Part shown: one piece after another, positions 1 through 5,164 of the stretch | Layout of the letters: each line of letters opens with the position of its first letter | Numbering within the stretch: the first letter of the stretch is position 1 | Source of the DNA: Candidatus Aenigmatarchaeota archaeon | Lineage (GTDB): Archaea > Aenigmatarchaeota > Aenigmatarchaeia > QMZP01 > JAFGSV01 | Reading direction: 5' to 3' | DNA: 9,180 nucleotides | Assembly: GCA_020343635.1 (NCBI GenBank) | Contig: CP070804.1 | Coordinates: forward strand, 139,143 to 148,322 | Program-made: the position numbers and the translations under genes | Notes under the pieces: generated by a model | Database searches by the model: none | Told to the model about the DNA's origin: nothing | What the model saw: the letters and a program-made list of their open reading frames with translations, nothing else

Positions 1-114
1 ATATAATTTTAAGATAACGGACATATAAATGTTTAAACATATGTTTAAACATTTTACAACTAAGGAGTTAGAAACAATTTTATCAGGGTCAGCAGGTTCC
101 TATACACACGGTCA
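1..114. repeat. Left copy of 114-bp perfect direct repeat
   Basis: Every base of 1-114 matches 2669-2782 (constant offset 2668). The first mismatch is 115 (G) against 2783 (C), and nothing similar is seen beyond it. The left boundary is not visible because the window starts here. On the minus strand this copy carries the last codons of the 591-aa gene (L-T-V-C-I-G-T-C-stop, stop at 89-91), but an in-frame TGA at 125-127 shows it is only an orphan gene tail. It also contains a perfect palindrome at 27-54 and a TATA-like stretch. It could be an attachment-site duplicate, a remnant of a duplicated gene, or an assembly-edge effect. Confidence 0.93.
27..54. repeat. 28-bp palindrome made of two 12-bp palindromes (left copy)
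   Basis: The unit ATGTTTAAACAT, itself a palindrome, occurs twice in a row at 29-52. Flanking AA and TT extend the perfect dyad to 27-54. The same structure is at 2695-2722 in the right repeat copy. The symmetry suits a dimeric DNA-binding protein or a recombinase. As RNA it would form an AU-rich hairpin downstream of the 591-aa gene in the right copy. Its function is unknown. Confidence 0.9.
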
Positions 115-170
115 GGCCCCCTCGTCAGTCTTTGGCTGGTGGATGGAGCACTGAACAATAACCAATTTAA

Positions 171-179
171 TTATTTAAA
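171..179 (+). promoter_or_regulatory. TATA box of the DsbA-like gene
   Basis: TTATTTAAA is centred about 25 nt before the ATG at 201, and no Shine-Dalgarno sequence lies between them. This is the spacing expected if transcription starts at the start codon, giving a leaderless mRNA. Function is inferred from spacing and composition. Confidence 0.6.
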
Positions 180-200
180 CACCCCCACGTAATTATTTCT

Positions 201-962
201 ATGTCAAGGGGGAGTAAAAGGAAGGATATAATTTTGTATTCCGTTTTGTCTATTGTTGTAATATTGGCATTCTTTTCAATAGGTTTTTTTGTTTTGAGAC
301 CAATAATATTATCTTTTCAGCCACCTTTCGAACCCCTTGATATCCCAAAGAGCGACAGACCTGAAGTACACGCTTTTATAATGTCTTACTGCCCTTACGG
401 ACTTCAATTCCTGAAGGCATACATACCTGTGATCGAACTTCTTGGCGACAAAGCGGATATCGAGGTGAATTTCGTTCCATACATAATGCACGGAGAGAAC
501 GAATTGATTGACAACAACAACTTCTATTGTGTACAGAAAGAACAGAAAGACAAGTTTACGAACTATTTGAGATGTTTCATAGAGAACAACGGGAGCCATG
601 AACAATGCGTGGGTGATGTGGGGATTGACGGAGCTTCGCACAGCACATGCCTACAGCAGGTTGAAGAAGATTTCAAGGTAACGGAAAGTTTTAAGAGTAG
701 TAACAAAACAGTTACACCATACCCAATTGACGCAGAACTGGCCCAGGTTTATAACGTCAGAGGTTCACCATCGTTTGGTATAAACGGTCAGAGTGTCACT
801 GTTAGAAGATCAGCAGAAGCAATAAAACAGGCAATATGCGCAGCTTTCAATTCCCCACCCAAAGAATGCAGCGAAACACTGAACCTGAACATAGAACTTC
901 CCGGATTCGGACCCCTCGGTGCCGGTACCCAGAATTCTTTATCCGGTGGAGTTTGTGGTTAA
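201..962 (+). CDS. Membrane-anchored DsbA-like thiol oxidoreductase (thioredoxin fold)
   Basis: This 253-aa protein has a short basic N-terminus, one transmembrane anchor (about residues 10-32) and an extracytoplasmic domain starting with a beta strand that leads into M-S-Y-C-P-Y-G (C64 and the CPYG motif 64-67). That is the redox-site position of thioredoxin-fold proteins, with one cysteine of the usual CxxC replaced by G. A likely cis-proline loop, R-G-S-P-S-F, is at 187-192. Other cysteines are at 110, 125, 136, 150, 213, 223 and 252. The stretch Y-C-V-Q-K-E-Q-K-D with later C125 recalls DsbA-like proteins of archaeal genomes and, more distantly, GILT-type reductases. Its likely role is thiol-disulfide exchange on exported proteins. 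The TTG start of the lipoprotein gene is 47 nt downstream on the same strand, and a cysteine-rich secreted protein encoded nearby is a plausible substrate. The start is supported by the upstream TATA box and the anchor right after it. The fold is fairly sure; the substrate is inferred. Confidence 0.85.
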   Translation: MSRGSKRKDIILYSVLSIVVILAFFSIGFFVLRPIILSFQPPFEPLDIPKSDRPEVHAFIMSYCPYGLQFLKAYIPVIELLGDKADIEVNFVPYIMHGENELIDNNNFYCVQKEQKDKFTNYLRCFIENNGSHEQCVGDVGIDGASHSTCLQQVEEDFKVTESFKSSNKTVTPYPIDAELAQVYNVRGSPSFGINGQSVTVRRSAEAIKQAICAAFNSPPKECSETLNLNIELPGFGPLGAGTQNSLSGGVCG

Positions 963-963
963 C

Positions 964-1002
964 ATTTAAATCTTTACCCTATAAAAACTATTCAAAGGAG
1001 GG
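964..1002 (+). promoter_or_regulatory. Promoter candidates and strong ribosome binding site that set the TTG start
   Basis: ATTTAAAT (964-971) and TATAAAAA (980-987) are TATA-like. The first would place the transcript start near 993, just before the Shine-Dalgarno sequence AGGAGGG at 996-1002. Seven nucleotides separate that site from the TTG at 1010. The spacing and strength of the site make TTG the preferred start over any upstream in-frame ATG, since those lie within the preceding gene. Co-transcription with the DsbA-like gene is also possible. Confidence 0.65.
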
Positions 1003-1009
1003 AATAAAT

Positions 1010-2338
1010 TTGAGCGCAAATTCTTACCTAGGAAGGAACATAAAACGGCGGGACTTTGTGAAGACAATGGCCGGAGCGGCCGGAGCAATGGCATTTGGTA
1101 TGTCTTGCTCGGAGCCTCCTTATGAATTGAGGAGCGAAGTTGATCCTAAAACCGGAACGAGTTATGATGTGATTAGTAACCCACTTGGGCCTTTATACGA
1201 AGGGGGCGGGATCAGTAAGGAGGTCGAAATAGGCGAGTGCGCATTGACAGGAGGAGATGAAAATTATATTTTTGATAGGTTAAGAGATGTTTTTTTAAGG
1301 GACGGTGCTATATACGTTGCTGATCGAGGAAGGAGCATAAGAGTATTTGACCTTGATGGGAGCCATCAAGTAACTTTTGGTAGAAGGGGTCAGGGACCCA
1401 AAGAATTTTCTTCTGATATTACTGGTCTATACGTTGATAATGATGGATTACTATACGTTTGTGAAAAAAATGGCACTCTCAGTATATTCGATAACAATTA
1501 TGATCCTCTGGGGAGGAGACGTAACATAAAGTCATTAGTCGAAGGGCTCATTGACATTCCTGATTTCGCTTCCTTTGATCCTGAAGATTACCTTCATCAT
1601 TGTGCATTCAGAGTTGCAGTGCAAGGGTATGATAATACAAAGGAAGACCTATTTTATAGACTTAGACTAAATGCAACTGAGGAAAATCCCTCGTTCTCAT
1701 TCGGACAGAATCCGAACATGGGAGTTACAAGATTTAAAGAAGCTATGGAATCTCTGAAAGGGGCAGCACCGACTGGTGGCTATATGGATTATGATGCATT
1801 CTTCGATATCGAACTTTCTTATGAAAATATGTTTTTGGATACAGAAGCTGAAATCGTTTGTTCTTCTGCAAGAGCGCTTCCATCAAGGATTGTTTTTCGT
1901 TCTGCAAAAGACGGACGTATTTCGAGAATTATAGAAAGGAATATTGATGAAAACGTGCCTTTTTACATCATCCGAGAATCGGATCTGAATCCTATGGAAC
2001 GTCTTAACGAACCTGAGATGTCCTTTCATACATTTCGAGTTAACAATGATGTTCAGAGACTTCATTATTTCGGGGAAGAGAGCATGGGGTTATCCGCTGA
2101 TGGCAGAAAGCTATATAGTGTTTATAAGACACGAACAGAGTGGGACAGTCCCCAATACTTTATGGATGTTTTTGATATGGAAACCGGGACCCATGAACAG
2201 AGAGTCCCTCTGGATCTGGAGGTTGGGTCGAACTTTGCTGGAATGGATAGAGAGGGAAATATGGTTTTTTTCAGGGGGGATATTCACCGAGATAATTGTC
2301 CCGTTGTTGAAAGATATAGACTTCATGGCCTGGAATAA
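1010..2338 (+). CDS. Tat-exported lipoprotein with six-bladed beta-propeller (NHL-like)
   Basis: The predicted protein has 442 aa, starting at TTG. The N-terminus shows a twin-arginine signal, K-R-R-D-F-V-K (12-18), a short hydrophobic stretch and a lipobox-like G-M-S-C with C33, so the mature protein is probably lipid-anchored outside the membrane. Downstream are propeller blades: D-G-A-I-Y-V-A-D-R-G (98-107), then V-F-D-L-D-G, then F-G-R-R-G-Q-G-P-K-E-F (123-133), then D-N-D-G-L-L-Y-V-C. The F-G-x-x-G-x-G-P-x-E-F signature is typical of the '6-bladed beta-propeller' lipoproteins common in Bacteroidota. Later blades (about 180-442) are divergent. The fold suggests ligand or protein binding; no catalytic residues are evident. 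An in-frame reading extends up to ATG 836, but that part overlaps the DsbA-like gene and has no signal sequence, so it is rejected. The AT-rich composition and bacterial-type family fit horizontal acquisition (inference). Confidence 0.8.
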   Translation: MSANSYLGRNIKRRDFVKTMAGAAGAMAFGMSCSEPPYELRSEVDPKTGTSYDVISNPLGPLYEGGGISKEVEIGECALTGGDENYIFDRLRDVFLRDGAIYVADRGRSIRVFDLDGSHQVTFGRRGQGPKEFSSDITGLYVDNDGLLYVCEKNGTLSIFDNNYDPLGRRRNIKSLVEGLIDIPDFASFDPEDYLHHCAFRVAVQGYDNTKEDLFYRLRLNATEENPSFSFGQNPNMGVTRFKEAMESLKGAAPTGGYMDYDAFFDIELSYENMFLDTEAEIVCSSARALPSRIVFRSAKDGRISRIIERNIDENVPFYIIRESDLNPMERLNEPEMSFHTFRVNNDVQRLHYFGEESMGLSADGRKLYSVYKTRTEWDSPQYFMDVFDMETGTHEQRVPLDLEVGSNFAGMDREGNMVFFRGDIHRDNCPVVERYRLHGLE

Positions 2339-2353
2339 AAAAAAGAAAAAGTA
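2336..2353 (-). terminator. T-rich terminator of the Cys-rich gene, between convergent genes
   Basis: Read on the minus strand this is a run of T broken by single C and A residues, about 35 nt after the stop of the 77-aa gene. Archaeal RNA polymerase typically stops at such T tracts. It overlaps the last codon of the convergent lipoprotein gene, leaving 50 nt between the two coding regions. The plus-strand gene has only short T runs (around 2357-2361 and 2387-2390). Confidence 0.5.
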
Positions 2354-2399
2354 AATATTTTGGTCATGCTTTGCTTATAGAAAATATTTTAGTCCATGC
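2353..2399. repeat. Imperfect short direct repeat between convergent genes
   Basis: AAATATTTTGGTCATGC at 2353-2369 recurs as AAATATTTTAGTCCATGC at 2382-2399, with one substitution and one inserted base. The second copy covers the stop and last codons of the 77-aa gene. It may be a chance product of AT-rich sequence or a slippage duplication; no function is assigned. Confidence 0.55.
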
Positions 2400-2622
2400 A
2401 TGCCTCTCCACCATGTGAGCAAATGGCGGTAACCGCCTGTGGATTACAGTTAGGGCTGTGTTCATGACAACACTCGATACACTGTCCTGTTGATCCCAGA
2501 TCCGCACATACGTCGGCACAATAATCACAACCTGAACAGTCTATTGATGCTACTACTGGAGAAACTGCACCAGCCACAAGACCGATAGCCGCTAACGCGA
2601 AGACAAGCGCCAAAACCTTCAT
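2389..2622 (-). CDS. Small secreted cysteine-rich protein (unknown family)
   Basis: The 77-aa product begins with a clear signal peptide: M-K, a hydrophobic core at about 3-20, and likely cleavage near residue 26 after V-V-A-S. The mature part is only about 50 residues but has ten cysteines, at 29, 32, 35, 39, 48, 51, 52, 59, 68 and 75. It includes tight spacings C-S-G-C-D-Y-C and C-I-E-C-C-H, plus several histidines. The even cysteine number fits five disulfides; a metal-binding fold is also possible. I do not recognise a named family. Being next to a DsbA-like oxidoreductase suggests it is a disulfide-bonded exported protein. A strong ribosome binding site (GGGGGGTGA, about 2627-2635) lies 4 nt before the ATG, supporting this start. 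Confidence 0.75.
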   Translation of the reverse strand: MKVLALVFALAAIGLVAGAVSPVVASIDCSGCDYCADVCADLGSTGQCIECCHEHSPNCNPQAVTAICSHGGEACMD

Positions 2623-2626
2623 ATCT

Positions 2627-2681
2627 TCACCCCCCTATCTTTTTTATCTAGGTTAAAAAACCTCTTAGATATAATTTTAAG
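2627..2681 (-). promoter_or_regulatory. Promoter, leader hairpin and ribosome binding site of the Cys-rich gene
   Basis: On the minus strand, CTTAAAATTATAT (2669-2681) is TATA-like and lies inside the 114-bp repeat. It would start transcription about 25 nt downstream, near 2645-2650. AGGTT-AAAA-AACCT (2650-2663) is a short inverted repeat at or just before that point. GGGGGGTGA follows at 2627-2635, close to the ATG. The promoter of this gene therefore appears to be borrowed from the repeat. Confidence 0.5.
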
Positions 2682-2782
2682 ATAACGGACATATAAATGT
2701 TTAAACATATGTTTAAACATTTTACAACTAAGGAGTTAGAAACAATTTTATCAGGGTCAGCAGGTTCCTATACACACGGTCA
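2669..2782. repeat. Right copy of 114-bp perfect direct repeat
   Basis: Identical to 1-114. This copy contains the 3' end of the intact 591-aa gene (2757-2782: the last eight codons plus two bases of the preceding codon) and 88 bp of its downstream flank. A repeat that restores the end of an intact gene on one side of a segment and leaves an orphan tail on the other is the classic outcome of site-specific integration into a gene's 3' end. Duplication by homologous recombination would look similar. Confidence 0.95.
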
Positions 2783-4532
2783 CGCTCGATGAATTCTCAG
2801 AAACCCCGCTTATACTTGAGCTTGCTTTAACTCCTATTTCGTATTGCGTGCCGCTTAACCCTGTGGCGTTAACCGTCCAGCTCACCTTGAAGTCTTGCCC
2901 TTGGCTCAGCGTTTGCGAGATGGGGTTTTCCGCTTCCGCACCCCCTGGGCCCACGTGATAGACAAAGAAATCCTCGTCGTCAGGAACCCAGAAGGTGTTG
3001 TCCGTGGTGTCAAAACCCACGGCTTCAGGCAGGTCGCTGCCTGCCAGGTTCAGTAAATCAAACCCGTCAGTCAGGTTGTTGCCTTCCTTATCGAAATGGT
3101 ACATGAAGTTATCAGTTGCGTCCGTAATCCACAGGGTGTCGTCGCTTGGGTCGTAACCTATGCCTGAAGGCCAGCTCACTCCGGCGGCGGATACGTCAAA
3201 GCCGTCAGTCAGCTTAGCCCCGTTGCTCGCGTTGAAGTGGTAGACGAAATCGTCAAGTATATCCACGACCCACAGGGTGTCATCGGTGGGATCATAGGCT
3301 ACACCCTCGGGACCGTCGGAACCGGCGGCGTCCAGGTCAATATCGTCAGTCAGGTCGCCCCATGAAGAATTGTAATGATGCAAAGTGGCCTGAGGATAGT
3401 CCTGATTCGCGACCCAGTAAGAATCATCCGAGGAATCAAAGGTTATGCCTGCGGGGACATCAAGCCCGTCAGCACCCAGATCATGACCGTCACCCAAATC
3501 ATCACCTGTCTTGTTGACGTGGTAGGCGTAGTCATCGGTCGTATCCGTGAGCCAGAAAGTGTCATCGGTGGGGTCGTAAGCACAGCCCATAACATTCTGG
3601 GCCCCAGGAGGTTGGCTAAAGCCGTCAGTGAAATTGACAAATTCACCGCTGCCCGTGCCCACCAGGTAGAAGGGGGCCGCCCCTTCGGTGGTGCTAATCA
3701 GTGTGTCAAGGTCGGTGCTTGATTCGTTGTACATGGCGCTGGCGTCAACGGTTCCGCATATGGCTCCCTCTTCCCCTACGCATGAAACGGTCACGTTCAG
3801 GTTGAAAACATCAAACCGGGAAACCTCGAAGTTATCGCCTGGGGCGGTCAGGTCTACTTGCAGGGTCCCGTAAACAGGCGGTGCTTCCGTGTACGTCACT
3901 CTTATGTATGGTTCGCTCCCGCTGTCTTCGCTAGAGTACCAGGTCATGTAGTTGTCCGTGCTCCCATCGCCCGGTTCCGTGTCGTGCTTAATCCTCACGC
4001 TGAAGGTGCTTTCTTCTCTGGTGATGACAGCATCTGATAGCTGGGAAGTGACGTCTATTGCTTCCCAGTTGCCGGGCGTTTCCTCGCCCGGGAAGTTGCC
4101 GGTTATCGTTTCCCTTTCAGTTATGCCCCAGTCGCTTGAGTCCAGGTTTCCGTCCCAGGACAGGTATTGCAGTTCCAGGATGTTGGCCGTGTTGATGTTG
4201 TCAGAGGCAACCCTGAAGTAGAGTGTCGCACTATCTATCGAGGTGGCGTTTGACAGGCTTGAGACATCAAACTGGACATACGCCCTGTACCAGTCATAGT
4301 TAGGTCCGCCTACATCATCGTAGCCTGATTGTATATCGCTGGTTGTATCTACGCTGTTGAAGGTGCCCTTCCTGTACTTTATGAACCCGTCACCTGAGTC
4401 TGCTTTTATAATCCCAGGTCCCGATTCGATACCGGGATCGCCCTTTGGAGGCTTTGCAGCCGAGCCTATTGAAACAACGCTTATTACAAGAACAAGTAAC
4501 ACACTTGATATCACAATTAATTTTCCATTCAT
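2757..4532 (-). CDS. Secreted multidomain surface protein: DNRLRE/CBM96-like + Ig-like domain with inserted beta-propeller
   Basis: The product has 591 aa. A signal peptide spans 1-26 (hydrophobic 5-23, cleavage near S-A-A). Residues about 40-216 form a DNRLRE/CBM96-like beta-sandwich (Y-V-Q-F-D-V-S-S-L, then S-A-T-L-Y-F-R-V, then D-V-T-S-Q-L, ending P-Y-I-R-V-T-Y), a fold seen in carbohydrate-associated surface proteins. An Ig-like domain begins at about 220 (N-L-N-V-T-V-S-C, then T-L-I-S-T-T-E-G-A-A-P-F-Y) and appears to resume at 535-591 (S-W-T-V-N-A-T-G, then Y-E-I-G-V-K-A-S-S-S). Between them, at 293-530, are five repeats of about 47 residues with the core Y-D-P-T-D-D-T-L-W-x-x-D. The last residues, V-C-I-G-T-C, place two cysteines at the C-terminus; C251 and C259 are possible partners. 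Several N-x-S/T sequons suggest glycosylation. No sorting motif or C-terminal membrane anchor is seen. It is probably a secreted or cell-surface binding protein. Confidence 0.82.
   Translation of the reverse strand: MNGKLIVISSVLLVLVISVVSIGSAAKPPKGDPGIESGPGIIKADSGDGFIKYRKGTFNSVDTTSDIQSGYDDVGGPNYDWYRAYVQFDVSSLSNATSIDSATLYFRVASDNINTANILELQYLSWDGNLDSSDWGITERETITGNFPGEETPGNWEAIDVTSQLSDAVITREESTFSVRIKHDTEPGDGSTDNYMTWYSSEDSGSEPYIRVTYTEAPPVYGTLQVDLTAPGDNFEVSRFDVFNLNVTVSCVGEEGAICGTVDASAMYNESSTDLDTLISTTEGAAPFYLVGTGSGEFVNFTDGFSQPPGAQNVMGCAYDPTDDTFWLTDTTDDYAYHVNKTGDDLGDGHDLGADGLDVPAGITFDSSDDSYWVANQDYPQATLHHYNSSWGDLTDDIDLDAAGSDGPEGVAYDPTDDTLWVVDILDDFVYHFNASNGAKLTDGFDVSAAGVSWPSGIGYDPSDDTLWITDATDNFMYHFDKEGNNLTDGFDLLNLAGSDLPEAVGFDTTDNTFWVPDDEDFFVYHVGPGGAEAENPISQTLSQGQDFKVSWTVNATGLSGTQYEIGVKASSSISGVSENSSSVTVCIGTC
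2943..3656 (-). repeat. Five tandem ~140-bp coding repeats (propeller blades)
   Basis: The repeats encode residues 293-530 of the 591-aa protein. Each blade has the pattern L-T-D-G-F-D-L, a short linker, then (Y/F)-D-P-T-D-D-T-(L/F)-W-(V/I)-x-D and Y-H-F/V. The starts are spaced 46-49 residues apart (about 301, 347, 394, 441, 487). The DNA is also visibly similar between blades, for example CAGGGTGTC at 3135-3143 and 3272-3280 and GTGTCATCGGTGGG at 3277-3290 and 3558-3571. This suggests fairly recent internal duplication and a chance of copy-number variation. Confidence 0.75.
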
Positions 4533-4537
4533 CTTAG

Positions 4538-4584
4538 CCCTTCCATAGGTTTTTAATATTATTTTTCAAGTTAGAAATATAAAT
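4538..4584 (-). promoter_or_regulatory. Promoter and ribosome binding site of the 591-aa protein gene
   Basis: TTTATATTT (minus strand, 4576-4584) is a good archaeal TATA box. It predicts a start near 4554 and a leader of about 22 nt containing GGAAGGG (4538-4544), five bases before the ATG at 4532. The combination supports that start codon. Confidence 0.6.
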
Positions 4585-4702
4585 GTGTATCTGAAATACC
4601 AGTTACCAAAAACTATCCGGTGAGTGCGGAAATAACCGAGAACAGAACGTTTGTTGAAAAGAGGTCGAATCGATGCCAGGAGCAAAATAGAAGAAAATCT
4701 AA

Positions 4703-4733
4703 TGAAATAAAAATAAAGCGGGCCAAGAGGCCC
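4703..4733 (-). terminator. Hairpin plus T-rich tract after the 46-aa gene
   Basis: On the minus strand, 13 nt after the stop of the 46-aa gene, GGGCC-TCTT-GGCCC (4720-4733) can form a 5-bp GC hairpin. It is followed by a T-rich tract, TTTATTTTTATTT (about 4705-4717). This looks like an intrinsic terminator; in archaea the T tract alone is usually enough. The rest of the 213-bp gap between the 46-aa and 591-aa genes shows nothing recognisable apart from the 591-aa promoter. Confidence 0.6.
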
Positions 4734-4745
4734 TATTTAGCGGAT

Positions 4746-4886
4746 TTATCCCCCGATTCGGAAGACTTTTGTTCCGCAGTTTGGACAGCTACCCTTTGTT
4801 GCCGGCTTCCCGTTCTTGAGCTTCACTTTCTGCGGGTTGGAAACTGTAACCTTTTTCTTGCACTTAACACAATAAGCCTCTGCCAT
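4746..4886 (-). CDS. 46-aa zinc-ribbon miniprotein (DUF5679-like)
   Basis: The protein has 46 residues, starting M-A-E-A-Y-C-V-K-C. Two CxxC knuckles are at C6/C9 and C34/C37 (C-P-N-C-G), separated by a lysine-rich stretch that includes V-K-L-K-N-G-K-P. This layout is a treble-clef or zinc-ribbon fold binding one zinc. The K-G-S-C-P-N-C-G-T-K-V-F-R-I ending closely parallels the 60-aa protein encoded about 95 bp upstream (K-G-T-C-S-Q-C-G-R-P-L-F-R-I), so the two are paralogues. Such miniproteins, resembling DUF5679, are frequent in archaea and their role is unknown; the basic charge would allow nucleic-acid binding. A strong Shine-Dalgarno sequence GGAGG (4894-4898, 7 nt before the ATG) and a TATA box at 4933-4940 make this short gene credible. 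Confidence 0.85.
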   Translation of the reverse strand: MAEAYCVKCKKKVTVSNPQKVKLKNGKPATKGSCPNCGTKVFRIGG

Positions 4887-4893
4887 TTGAAAA

Positions 4894-4940
4894 CCTCCGT
4901 GATTTGTATTTGGTTGAATATTCGCTTCAGGGTATATAAA
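4894..4940 (-). promoter_or_regulatory. Promoter and ribosome binding site of the 46-aa zinc-ribbon gene
   Basis: The minus-strand TATA box TTTATATA (4933-4940) predicts a transcript start near 4910. The resulting leader of about 24 nt contains GGAGGT (4893-4898), seven bases before the ATG. This independent promoter separates the 46-aa gene from the KaiC/60-aa gene pair. Confidence 0.7.
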
Positions 4941-4981
4941 TGAAACGCTTATTCACGGTATTTCTTTATAAATAAGGGCAA

Positions 4982-5164
4982 TTACCACATACCTTCCCTG
5001 GGTGCGGGCTTTATCCTGAATAAAGGCCTCCCGCACTGAGAACACGTTCCCTTCCAGGCCTTCTTTTTGTTCCGCATCTCGACCTCTTCGATATTCTCCA
5101 TCTGGACCCTTTCCCTGCAGGCTACGCAATATCCTTCTACATCATACCGCTTGAAGGGACTCAT
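4982..5164 (-). CDS. 60-aa zinc-ribbon miniprotein (DUF5679-like)
   Basis: Two CxxC knuckles, C13/C16 (G-Y-C-V-A-C-R-E) and C41/C44 (K-G-T-C-S-Q-C-G-R), are separated by a charged helix or hairpin (M-E-N-I-E-E-V-E-M-R-N-K-K-K). The ending P-L-F-R-I-K-P-A-P is basic. It is a paralogue of the 46-aa protein downstream. Its ATG overlaps the TGA of the KaiC-like gene (ATGA, 5161-5164), so it is very probably co-transcribed and translationally coupled with that ATPase, and no separate ribosome binding site is needed. The pairing suggests that the zinc ribbon works with, or is controlled together with, the ATPase, but this is inference. The molecular function of the family is not known. Confidence 0.85.
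   Translation of the reverse strand: MSPFKRYDVEGYCVACRERVQMENIEEVEMRNKKKAWKGTCSQCGRPLFRIKPAPREGMW

Larger units (their letters stand above)
115..2668. mobile_element. Putative small integrated island bounded by 114-bp direct repeats
   Basis: The segment between the two repeat copies holds the DsbA-like gene, the Tat propeller lipoprotein gene and the Cys-rich gene. By eye it is more AT-rich than the flanking minus-strand genes, especially from 964 on. No integrase, transposase or replication gene is present, so it would be a cargo-only remnant, an element mobilised in trans, or a duplication by-product. The label is an inference from the repeat geometry; the gene content alone does not prove mobility. 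Confidence 0.4.

Noticed and set aside
89..127. Short coding remnant on the minus strand in the left repeat as a separate gene
   Set aside because: Only about eleven codons remain between an in-frame TGA (125-127) and the terminal TGA (89-91); it is a gene tail carried by the repeat.
115..170. Possible small RNA in the stretch before the DsbA-like promoter
   Set aside because: Only weak short pairings and no recognisable C/D, tRNA or other RNA signature were found.
836..1009. N-terminal extension of the lipoprotein reading frame to an ATG at 836
   Set aside because: It overlaps the DsbA-like gene in another frame, has no ribosome binding site, and would bury the Tat signal inside the protein. 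TTG at 1010 has a strong Shine-Dalgarno site at ideal spacing.
2943..3656. CRISPR-like array suggested by regular spacing of similar DNA
   Set aside because: The repeats are imperfect, about 140 bp apart, and stay in frame as propeller blades of one protein.
4620..4943. 107-aa plus-strand reading frame
   Set aside because: It is antisense to the 46-aa zinc-ribbon gene, which has clear motifs and signals; the plus-strand translation shows no domain or signal.
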